From assembly GCA_011052355.1 (NCBI GenBank), contig DRJB01000014.1, positions 1 through 7,401 on the forward strand: DNA of 7,401 nucleotides. Reading direction: 5' to 3'. The notes under the pieces were generated by a model. That model saw nothing but the letters and a program-made list of their open reading frames with translations, searched no databases and was not told the origin of the DNA. This document shows, in pieces, positions 1-5,163 of this stretch. A program made the translations under genes and the position numbers. Origin of the DNA: Candidatus Kaiserbacteria bacterium. Lineage in GTDB: Bacteria; Patescibacteriota; Minisyncoccia; Phycocordibacterales; Phycocordibacteraceae. The number at the start of each line of letters is the position of its first letter. Within the stretch, counting starts at the first letter, position 1.

Positions 1-2
1 AC

Positions 3-152
3 ACAAATGGAAAGCTTGAAAAAGTCTATAAAAAAGGTTGGGGCTACATCTGTGAGCGTGCAGAACCAGATGCGGCAACTCAATATAACAATAAAGTTCG
101 CCAACCAAATGGCGCCACACATGCCAAAAATGCGCCACCTGGTACAGTCTGA
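3..152 (+). CDS. C-terminal end of an unrecognised protein (5' partial)
   Basis: The 5' end lies outside the window. Reading from base 3 gives 49 residues that start TNGKLEKVYKKGWGYICERA and end KNAPPGTV before TGA at 150-152. I do not recognise the family. The stretch is hydrophilic and has one cysteine, with an aromatic patch (YKKGWGY) near the start. I prefer this frame to the open frame beginning ATG at base 7 because its codons show a purine-first pattern and a balanced composition. The base-7 frame would give a glutamine- and methionine-rich basic peptide typical of an off-frame reading. The same frame stays coding-like after the TGA (next entry), so this may be a truncated form of a longer protein. 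Low confidence on identity, moderate on frame. Confidence 0.5.
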   Translation, partial: TNGKLEKVYKKGWGYICERAEPDAATQYNNKVRQPNGATHAKNAPPGTV

Positions 153-270
153 CAGAGTCTGGCTGAGGGCGGTGAAGCTACAGCTTCTGTATCAGGTGAT
201 ACAGTTGCAACAGCTACAGATGAAGTTGCAGAGGCGGTACACGACGCTACTATTAAGGACGATGAAATAA
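153..270 (+). pseudogene. Coding-like sequence beyond the TGA, possible lost C-terminus
   Basis: The frame of the upstream partial gene has no further stop until TAG at 420-422. From 153 to about 266 it would encode an acidic Ala/Thr/Val-rich segment (for example GDTVATATDEVAEAV). Its codons are mostly G- or A-initial with A/T third positions, as expected of real coding sequence. The frame then runs into the terminator hairpin, so the true end must have been nearer 254-270, where other frames carry TAA (254-256 and 268-270). A nonsense change plus an indel, a real but short gene followed by relic sequence, or a sequencing error would all fit. Confidence 0.3.
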
Positions 271-291
271 AAACCATACGTACTCCACTAC

Positions 292-330
292 AAAAACCCA
301 GGCGATACACTGTCCTGGGTTTTTTATTTT
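292..330 (+). terminator. Intrinsic terminator, possibly bidirectional
   Basis: AAAAACCCAGG (292-302) pairs with CCTGGGTTTTT (314-324) around an 11-nt loop, and the right arm runs into a T-rich tail (TTTTTTATTTT). The five A's on the left give a U-tract for minus-strand transcripts too. Such transcripts could come from the tRNA-Gly gene at 608-678. It closes the plus-strand gene at the left edge. Confidence 0.8.
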
Positions 331-450
331 CATACTCGCCCATAATCGGCTTCACAGATGTAAACTGCCTCTCTCAACATTCCACGCATTTATTTGTGCG
401 TACAATTGATCTATTGCTCTAGCATATACTACCTTCTTCACTCACAACGT

Positions 451-581
451 ATGCATATATTGAACACCGAATATCTTCTAAAACAGCACACGCAAAAAAG
501 ATTCTTCATCCTATTGGGCTCGTCCAAGGCACTGGATATTTTGGACCTATGACTCGTGCGTTTATTTTTGATAAACAATAA
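451..581 (+). pseudogene. Broken remnant of a peptidoglycan-binding domain
   Basis: The frame ending at TAA 579-581 finishes KILHPIGLVQ then GTGYFGPMTRAFIFDKQ. This resembles the end of PG_binding_1-type repeats in Parcubacteria, which typically read (I)YPEGLV-TGYFGPLTRAAV..FQ. Upstream, another frame starting ATG 451 gives MHILNTEYLLKQHTQK, where LLKQHTQ could match the LQ-x-LL start of the domain. The two pieces meet at a run of six A's (494-499) and differ by one base of frame. No ribosome binding site or complete domain is visible, so I read it as a decayed copy that may once have belonged to a secreted or cell-wall protein. The rest of 331-607 shows no other gene. Confidence 0.4.
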
Positions 582-607
582 TTAAAATATACAGTTTTTG
601 TATTTTG

Positions 608-678
608 TGCGGGCGGGGAGAATCGAACTCCCGACTACTGCTTGGAAGGCAGTCATTTTACCACTAAACCACGCCCGC
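608..678 (-). tRNA. tRNA-Gly (anticodon UCC)
   Basis: The 71-nt gene folds cleanly. Acceptor GCGGGCG pairs with CGCCCGC, the D-arm is GTTT-AGTGGTA-AAAT, and the anticodon stem ACTGC/GCAGT carries loop CTTCCAA, so the anticodon is TCC. The T-arm is GGGAG-TTCGATT-CTCCC. The discriminator is A at base 608 and the next bases are CAA, so CCA is not encoded and must be added after transcription. It is transcribed away from the serine protease gene. Confidence 0.95.
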
Positions 679-687
679 GCTTGTGCA

Positions 688-723
688 GTGTGCATATAAA
701 CAGGCACACAGTATGTAGCATAC
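688..723. repeat. Short inverted repeats in the gap between tRNA-Gly and the protease
   Basis: GTGTGC (688-693) and GCACAC (704-709) form a 6-bp inverted repeat with a 10-nt spacer. They are followed at once by the palindrome GTATG-TAG-CATAC (711-723). They sit upstream of the minus-strand tRNA-Gly and upstream of the protease. They could be part of a promoter or operator, but the arms are short and chance is possible. Confidence 0.3.
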
Positions 724-757
724 CAAAAACAAGACTTTATCGCACGCATTGAGGTAC

Positions 758-763
758 TATATA
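758..763 (+). promoter_or_regulatory. Possible -10 element giving a leaderless protease mRNA
   Basis: TATATA lies 5 nt before the ATG at 769, which would place the transcript start at or next to the start codon. No good -35 hexamer is seen; the best-placed bases, near 735-740, match poorly. The absence of a Shine-Dalgarno sequence before this gene fits a leaderless message but does not prove one. Confidence 0.25.
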
Positions 764-768
764 AGATA

Positions 769-2010
769 ATGTCTCATCTACCAAAGACTGGCATCGTGTA
801 TGTTATCGCAACCATCATCGGGGTTGTATTTACCGCCACAGGTACCATCGCATTTATACAAAACACATCACCCAAATCTTCTTTGCCAACACATCTTGTA
901 TCCACGACCCTGAAAGTACGCAATCTCTCCACATCCACGCAAAATACCATTCTTCACTCTGTAAAAGAACAAAGTCCTTCATTGCCAACAGTACCAAAAT
1001 CAAAGAACGTTATTATACAAAATAAATTACCCACAAGCAGTACCCCAACAGTGCAAGCAAAAACAACAGCGACCACAAAGATACTCACTCACACCAAACA
1101 AACAATCAGCGTGCCGGCGACAGCAACATCCACACAAAAAAATTCCGGCGACCTTTCCTCCGCCACGATTTCCATACATAAAGCACTGGTAAACATTACC
1201 TGCGAAATAAAAATGACCGGTTCAATCGTGCGGACATTCGGCAGTGGCGTATTCATAAGTCCGAAAGGATATATTATTACAAACGCACATGTGGCGCAGT
1301 ATCTTCTTTTGAAAAATTATCCTCACGCCGGGGCAACAACGTGCGTAGTGCGCACGGGTGGGCCAGCAAAAGCACGCTATAGCGCGTCAATTGTGTTTCT
1401 CTCAAGCGACTGGATATACGCACACGCAACCACCACACTGAAAACAACAAGCCACGAATTGGAAAATGGAAAACACGATATTGCAATTCTTGTCGTTTCC
1501 GGAGAAGCACACGATCCTGGTGCCAATGCGAATAAGATTCCCACCGTGTTTCCTTTCGTACCCCTTGGAAATAAAGCTCCCACTGCGAATGAGCCAGTTA
1601 TCATCGGGTCGTACGCAGCACAGTTTCTTTCACAAGAAATACTTGAAAATGGATTATATCCGACCTTCGCATACGACCGTATTAAAAAATTATACACATT
1701 CGCGTCAACCACCGCCGATGTGGTAGCGCTTGGAGGAACGGCAGTGGCGCAAGAAGGATCATCCGGCGGAGGAGTTATTGACGCGAATGGAAAACTTACC
1801 GCACTTATTGTCATTGGCACCGTAACCGGACCGACAAGCACAAGAAACCTCGCCGGAATAACCGCACAATATATCAGGCGTGCCTACGCAAGCGAATCGG
1901 GGAAATCACTTAACACACTTCTTGGTGAATCAACAACCACCGCCACAAAAGAGTTTTCTTCTACCGAACAAAAATTAAGTACCTATCTTAAAAAGGAGCT
2001 CGCGAGGTGA
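769..2010 (+). CDS. Membrane-anchored trypsin-like serine protease, HtrA-like without PDZ
   Basis: A 413-residue protein with an N-terminal membrane anchor or uncleaved signal (about residues 9-30, hydrophobic). A Ser/Thr/Lys-rich low-complexity linker follows (about 32-130), and then a chymotrypsin-fold domain of the S1C (Deg/HtrA) type. The catalytic triad is readable: His174 in TNAHVA, Asp237 in KHDIAI, and Ser332 in EGSSGGG. GSGVFISPKGYIIT (158-171) is the usual strand pair before the histidine. Cys145 and Cys192 are the only cysteines and could form a disulfide if the domain is outside the membrane. After about residue 375 there is only a short polar tail, so no PDZ domain is present. 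It probably cleaves or senses envelope proteins; the substrate is unknown. The ATG has no Shine-Dalgarno sequence. The gene ends at TGA 2008-2010, four bases before a strong hairpin. Confidence 0.85.
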   Translation: MSHLPKTGIVYVIATIIGVVFTATGTIAFIQNTSPKSSLPTHLVSTTLKVRNLSTSTQNTILHSVKEQSPSLPTVPKSKNVIIQNKLPTSSTPTVQAKTTATTKILTHTKQTISVPATATSTQKNSGDLSSATISIHKALVNITCEIKMTGSIVRTFGSGVFISPKGYIITNAHVAQYLLLKNYPHAGATTCVVRTGGPAKARYSASIVFLSSDWIYAHATTTLKTTSHELENGKHDIAILVVSGEAHDPGANANKIPTVFPFVPLGNKAPTANEPVIIGSYAAQFLSQEILENGLYPTFAYDRIKKLYTFASTTADVVALGGTAVAQEGSSGGGVIDANGKLTALIVIGTVTGPTSTRNLAGITAQYIRRAYASESGKSLNTLLGESTTTATKEFSSTEQKLSTYLKKELAR

Positions 2011-2013
2011 GAG

Positions 2014-2058
2014 AGCACCCCCCTGAAATCCGCCTTCGGCGGATTTCAGGGGGGTGCT
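2014..2058. terminator. 21-bp perfect GC-rich hairpin between convergent genes
   Basis: Bases 2014-2034 are perfectly complementary to 2038-2058, with a 3-nt loop TTC; the inner part is CCGCC-TTC-GGCGG. It starts 4 nt after the protease stop and ends 17 nt before the mscS-type stop, so it can act on transcripts from both sides. There is no T-tract on either strand, so it is not a textbook intrinsic terminator. It may instead block convergent transcription, protect mRNA 3' ends, or be a mobile palindrome. Compare the hairpin at 5088-5140. Confidence 0.7.
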
Positions 2059-2075
2059 ATTGCACTTCCCCATCT

Positions 2076-3146
2076 CTAAAATTCTTTGGTTGCTGGCACT
2101 GCTGACTGCAAATATACCGTGCGCGATGGGAAAGCGAATGAAACATGCTCCTCCTCAAACAGCTCCATAATGGAAAGATTAATCTCCTGCTGACGATTCA
2201 TATATTCCGTATAATCACCCGACAATACGAAATACACCATATCAAATGTTAATGCGGAATCACCAAAACCGGAAAAATGCACACGATCAACTGTCACACC
2301 GTCTACCGCGTCAATGCGTGCGTGTATTTTTCCTGCGAGCTCTGCAACCACACTGCGAGGCGTCCTGTACTCAATACCGATAGTCGTCGCCACTCTCCTG
2401 CCTTTCATTGAGCGAAAGTTTTGCACACGAACAGAGGTGAGCTCTCTATTTGAAATGACGATTTCTTCACCCTGAAGTGCGCGAATACGCGTAGTCTTAA
2501 TGCCGATACGTTCCACCACACCCATGTCCTGCCCGACAATGATAAAATCTCCAACCACAAACGGCTTGTCAAAATGAATTGCAAACGAACTGAACAAATC
2601 GGAAAGCACATTTTGAAGTGCAAATGCCACCGCAATGCCACCAATACCCAGCCCCGCCACAAGAGAAGTTATATTGATACCACTGTTTGAAAGAAGCAAA
2701 AGTATAGCGATAATCCATAGAGTTACTTTTACGATAGTGGTGAGAAATCCTCGCGCAGCTTTCTCCGCCCCTTTCGCGGAAGCTTGTTTGAAATACACAT
2801 CAAATGCAATACTTACCGCGCGAATACTGTAAAAAAGCACTACCGCAAGAAGAATGTCATTGAGCGACATCCGCACAAATGGGGAGAGTGGAAATACCAT
2901 CAGCCCCAGATATATCGCCACCAACCAATAAAGAGGGGGCTTGATGCTTTCAACCATCGCCACCACCGCATCATCAATATTGTTTTTCGTATGTGCAGAC
3001 CACTTTTCCAAACGTGTGAGAATATGTTTTTGTACAAAATAAAAAACAAAAAGCGCCACAACCGTTACAAAAATCGCTTTGTAAAACAAAACCATATCAA
3101 GGGAAACCACACCGCGAATTATTGACAATATATTTTCCATATACAT
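2076..3146 (-). CDS. MscS-family small-conductance mechanosensitive channel
   Basis: A 356-residue inner-membrane channel that would release solutes when membrane tension rises on hypo-osmotic shock. Hydrophobic segments fall near residues 18-39, 70-88, 96-116 and 134-153. The family's pore helix and following motif are clear at about 159-200: a Gly/Ala-rich stretch (AGLGIGGIAVAFALQN) leads into LSDLFSSFAIHFDKPFVVGD. The beta domain follows (about 201-245, with GVVERIGIKTTRIR) and then the alpha/beta cytoplasmic domain to the C-terminus. The five predicted helices are more than the three of E. coli MscS. The ATG at 3146 is followed by a second ATG two codons later (3140), and either could be used. 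No Shine-Dalgarno sequence is visible before either. It converges on the protease and diverges from the NrtS-like gene. Family assignment is firm; gating properties are not readable. Confidence 0.92.
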   Translation of the reverse strand: MYMENILSIIRGVVSLDMVLFYKAIFVTVVALFVFYFVQKHILTRLEKWSAHTKNNIDDAVVAMVESIKPPLYWLVAIYLGLMVFPLSPFVRMSLNDILLAVVLFYSIRAVSIAFDVYFKQASAKGAEKAARGFLTTIVKVTLWIIAILLLLSNSGINITSLVAGLGIGGIAVAFALQNVLSDLFSSFAIHFDKPFVVGDFIIVGQDMGVVERIGIKTTRIRALQGEEIVISNRELTSVRVQNFRSMKGRRVATTIGIEYRTPRSVVAELAGKIHARIDAVDGVTVDRVHFSGFGDSALTFDMVYFVLSGDYTEYMNRQQEINLSIMELFEEEHVSFAFPSRTVYLQSAVPATKEF

Positions 3147-3223
3147 TACTTATATTAACATTATGTTATACCGGTACCATACCACAAACACACGCCTTCG
3201 TCCCGCTCATATTAAATCAACAC

Positions 3224-3275
3224 TTGTACACTAAGTGCTTATCAGTTATCATTTGCATATACATTCAAATGATAA
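3224..3275 (+). promoter_or_regulatory. Perfect inverted repeat overlapping a possible promoter of the NrtS-like gene
   Basis: TTATCATTTG (3246-3255) and CAAATGATAA (3266-3275) are exact inverted repeats with a 10-nt spacer, so their centres are 20 bp apart, about two helical turns. TATCAT (3247-3252) is a fair -10 element, with TTGTAC (3224-3229) 17 bp upstream as a weak -35. A second, smaller repeat, CACTT (3221-3225) with AAGTG (3233-3237), overlaps the -35. The layout suits an operator for a dimeric regulator placed over the -10. It could also be a hairpin in the 5' leader. It lies in the 162-bp gap shared with the divergent mechanosensitive channel gene, so it may affect both. Confidence 0.45.
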
Positions 3276-3308
3276 TAAGAAAAGGTAAAGGGATAATCAA
3301 CTGTAAAT

Positions 3309-3548
3309 ATGAAACTTTTTTTAAAACATGCGATACACAAAGACTGCATTTTTATTTCAATAAAAGCCGGGTTGGTAGTTGGTACCATTCTTGCCCTGAT
3401 TAACCACTATCATGCAATATTCAGTGGAACAGTAACCACTACAGAAATTTTACAAATCTTAGCAACTTATTTTGTTCCATATTTAGTAGCAACATTCGGA
3501 TCGGCAATGCAAGCAAGAAATACTGAGTTGGAAGAACGTAAAAATTAA
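3309..3548 (+). CDS. NrtS-like small two-helix membrane protein
   Basis: A 79-residue protein with two membrane segments (about residues 14-32 and 47-66) and a charged C-terminus (NTELEERKN). The patterns VVGTILALINHYHAIFSG (23-40) and ILATYFVPYLVATFG (50-64) resemble, from memory, the small NrtS proteins annotated as nitrate/nitrite transporters. Those share a GTILxLINxxDALxSG block and an LLTYxVPYxVxTY block. The substrate is therefore only suggested by family, and the acidic residue I recall after the first helix is replaced here by histidine. The ATG at 3309 is the only start after TAA 3294-3296 and lacks a near Shine-Dalgarno sequence; AAAGGG ends about 16 nt away. Its TAA shares bases with the TAA of the opposite-strand zinc-ribbon gene. 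Confidence 0.7.
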   Translation: MKLFLKHAIHKDCIFISIKAGLVVGTILALINHYHAIFSGTVTTTEILQILATYFVPYLVATFGSAMQARNTELEERKN

Positions 3549-3691
3549 ATGGCATTTATTATTTCTTTATAGCAAATCCTACATAGGTGAATTTTTCTCA
3601 CCTCATTATTTTTATTCGGTGGACTCAAGAGAATTGCCCCGAATTCATCCAGTTCTTTTTTACACTTATCACAAAATGGTTTTATAGCCAT
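3545..3691 (-). CDS. 48-residue zinc-ribbon protein with two CxxC pairs
   Basis: This small ORF is found by reading the complementary strand between the threonine aldolase and NrtS-like genes. It starts MAIKPFCDKCKKELDEFGAI and ends HLCRICYKEIINAI. Cys7/Cys10 and Cys37/Cys40 form two CxxC pairs 26 residues apart, as expected for a single zinc-ribbon or knuckle fold. The middle (SPPNKNNEVRK) is polar. The function is unknown; binding nucleic acid or a protein partner would be typical of such folds. The ATG lies 24 nt after the aldolase stop on the same strand, so the two are probably cotranscribed. A GAGGG sequence stands about 13 nt before the ATG, rather far for a Shine-Dalgarno. The stop at 3545-3547 overlaps the end of the convergent NrtS-like gene in the tetramer TTAA. 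Confidence 0.75.
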   Translation of the reverse strand: MAIKPFCDKCKKELDEFGAILLSPPNKNNEVRKIHLCRICYKEIINAI

Positions 3692-3715
3692 ACAATAATG
3701 AATACCCTCAAGATA

Positions 3716-4759
3716 TCACCTTAGGGTCATATCTGATTCTAAGTCAGATATGAATTTATCAATAAACTCTTCTTTTGTTGCCCAAGAAGTAACCAGTCTG
3801 ACTGCTGAATTTTCATCATCAACCTTCTCCCAAACATAAAATCCGTATTCCTCGCTTAGTTTTTCAATCAATTTATTTGGGAATATGGGGAATATTTGAT
3901 TTGAAACCGGCTCAATTAAAAACTCGCCGTGCAAATTTTTTATGCCGACTGCTAATTTTGATGCCATTACATTTGCGTGTTTTCCAAGCTCAAAAAATAA
4001 ATCATCTTTAAAAAGTTCTGAGAATTGAATTCCTAAAACCATTGACTTTGCAAGCAGGGCACCTCTTTGCTTCAGATAAAATCTAAAATTTTCTTTTAAA
4101 AGATTATTATTTATTACAATTGCTTCCCCAAGTAGCGCCCCATTTTTGGTTCCGCCAATATAAAAAATATCAACCAATTTTGAAATATCATGCAGGGTCA
4201 AATCATTTTGCTGTGCTGTTAAAGCTGAGCCGAGACGAGCACCGTCAAGATATATGTACAAATTATTTCCTTTGCAAAAAACTGATAGTTCTTCCAGCTC
4301 TTTTTTGCTGTAGATACTGCCTAGCTCAGTGGAGTTTGAAATATAAACCAATCTTGGTTTTACCATGTGCTCATCTTCATGAAAGTCAATAATCGGCTTG
4401 ATATTCTCCGGGGTTAACTTCCCATTTTTTGTTTCCACCGCATTAATTTTATGTCCGATTGCTTCTGTCGCCCCGGCTTCATGGAGATTAATATGTCCGG
4501 TGTTTGCGGAAATAACCGACTCGTAAGGTCTTAGTATGGATGAAATAATTACAAGATTTGCTTGTGTCCCACTTGAGGCAAAATGAATATCTATGTCTTG
4601 ATTACCGATTTTATTACGAATTATTTTTATTGCTTCATCACAATATTCATCTTTCCCATATCCTCTGAACTGTTGCTTTAAATTTGCACTAGCAAGGGCT
4701 TGCAATAAACTTGGGTGAGCGCCTTCGCTATAATCATCTTTAAAATTGTATTGAATCAT
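3716..4759 (-). CDS. ltaE: Low-specificity L-threonine aldolase (PLP-dependent)
   Basis: A 347-residue fold-type I PLP enzyme of the beta-eliminating lyase/threonine aldolase family. It would split L-threonine or L-allo-threonine to glycine and acetaldehyde in the cytoplasm. Visible landmarks are SSGTQAN (62-68, phosphate binding), TGHINLHEAGA (87-97) with His93 placed to stack on the cofactor, and YLDGARLGSAL (170-180) with Asp172 and Arg175. Lys205 in YIGGTKNGAL is the Schiff-base lysine. The start is the ATG at 4757-4759 (MIQYNFKDDYSEGAHP), which matches where family members begin. A longer reading up to 4867 runs through the tRNA-Val gene and is not credible. Only seven bases separate this ATG from the tRNA 3' end, with no Shine-Dalgarno sequence. 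The gene is visibly A+T-rich. It ends at TGA. In a small genome it would supply glycine or recycle threonine. Confidence 0.88.
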   Translation of the reverse strand: MIQYNFKDDYSEGAHPSLLQALASANLKQQFRGYGKDEYCDEAIKIIRNKIGNQDIDIHFASSGTQANLVIISSILRPYESVISANTGHINLHEAGATEAIGHKINAVETKNGKLTPENIKPIIDFHEDEHMVKPRLVYISNSTELGSIYSKKELEELSVFCKGNNLYIYLDGARLGSALTAQQNDLTLHDISKLVDIFYIGGTKNGALLGEAIVINNNLLKENFRFYLKQRGALLAKSMVLGIQFSELFKDDLFFELGKHANVMASKLAVGIKNLHGEFLIEPVSNQIFPIFPNKLIEKLSEEYGFYVWEKVDDENSAVRLVTSWATKEEFIDKFISDLESDMTLR

Positions 4760-4766
4760 ATTCGTG

Positions 4767-4840
4767 TGGGCGCTAGAGGACTTGAACCTCTGACCTACTC
4801 GGTGTAAACGAGTTGCTCTAGCCAACTGAGCTAAGCGCCC
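4767..4840 (-). tRNA. tRNA-Val (anticodon UAC)
   Basis: The 74-nt gene has acceptor GGGCGCT paired with AGCGCCC. Its D-arm is GCTC-AGTTGGCTA-GAGC, and its anticodon stem ACTCG/CGAGT carries loop TTTACAC, so the anticodon is TAC. The T-arm is AGAGG-TTCAAGT-CCTCT. The discriminator is A (4767) followed by CAC, so CCA is not encoded. Threonine aldolase begins 7 nt after the discriminator, so the tRNA is probably cut out of a shared transcript. tRNA-Leu lies 98 nt upstream on the same strand. Confidence 0.96.
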
Positions 4841-4938
4841 ATTAACAAACCAAAAGAACACAAACAAAAAACGAAACTCCTTCGGAGGAAGTGCAAACAG
4901 ACCGTATCCTCCATCAATCAGAACTAAACGCTATCGTG

Positions 4939-5020
4939 TGGGCACGAGAGGACTTGAACCTCCAAGGGTTGCCCCATACGCACCTGAAGCGTACGCGTAT
5001 ACCAATTCCGCCACGTGCCC
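4939..5020 (-). tRNA. tRNA-Leu (anticodon CAG)
   Basis: The 82-nt class II tRNA has acceptor GGGCACG paired with CGTGCCC. Its anticodon stem TACGC/GCGTA carries loop TTCAGGT, so the anticodon is CAG. The long variable arm TGGGG-CAA-CCCT is typical of leucine tRNAs, and the T-arm is GGAGG-TTCAAGT-CCTCT with one G-U pair. The discriminator is A (4939) followed by CAC, so CCA is not encoded. It is probably cotranscribed with tRNA-Val. Confidence 0.95.
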
Positions 5021-5087
5021 ATTAATCTTGCTCCCAATATCTACTTTGCCATATGTTTGTCTTTTTTGCCAGTTTTTACATAATGAA

Positions 5088-5140
5088 CTCGCCAGCCCAC
5101 TACCCCGCCGGCTTCGCTGGCGGGGTAGTGGGCTGGTGAG
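5088..5140. terminator. 25-bp hairpin downstream of rubrerythrin
   Basis: Bases 5088-5112 pair with 5116-5140 around a TTC triloop, with only two G-U wobbles. The outer A5087-T5141 also pairs. The core CTACCCCGCC/GGCGGGGTAG is GC-rich. It begins 23 nt past the rubrerythrin stop on the minus strand and lies before tRNA-Leu, so a 3'-end or terminator role for rubrerythrin is likely. No T-tract follows on either strand. It matches the hairpin at 2014-2058 in stem length class, triloop and position after a stop codon. Confidence 0.65.
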
Positions 5141-5163
5141 TAACGAATTACACAAATACAACC

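Noticed and set aside
7..270. Open frame from ATG 7 to TAA 270 as a real 87-residue gene
   Set aside because: It gives a Gln/Met-rich basic peptide, while the frame starting at base 3 has much better codon pattern on the same bases.
80..355. Minus-strand frame with an apparent hydrophobic signal-like segment
   Set aside because: It is the mirror of the Ala/Thr/Val-rich plus-strand frame and runs across the intrinsic terminator.
1277..1841. Minus- and plus-strand frames inside the serine protease gene
   Set aside because: They overlap a protein with an intact catalytic triad and show no recognisable family.
150..2010. Reassigned TGA codon (code 25 or code 4)
   Set aside because: TGA ends the protease right before a hairpin and ends threonine aldolase at the expected length.
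2405..3125. Alternative frames over the mechanosensitive channel gene
   Set aside because: Shadows of a clearly recognisable MscS-family protein.
3122..3403. Plus-strand frame upstream of and overlapping the NrtS-like gene
   Set aside because: Cys/Tyr/His-rich peptide covering the promoter gap and inverted repeat; the frame at 3309 has the family match.
4760..4867. 36-residue N-terminal extension of threonine aldolase
   Set aside because: The extra residues are the translation of the tRNA-Val gene; the family starts at the ATG at 4759.
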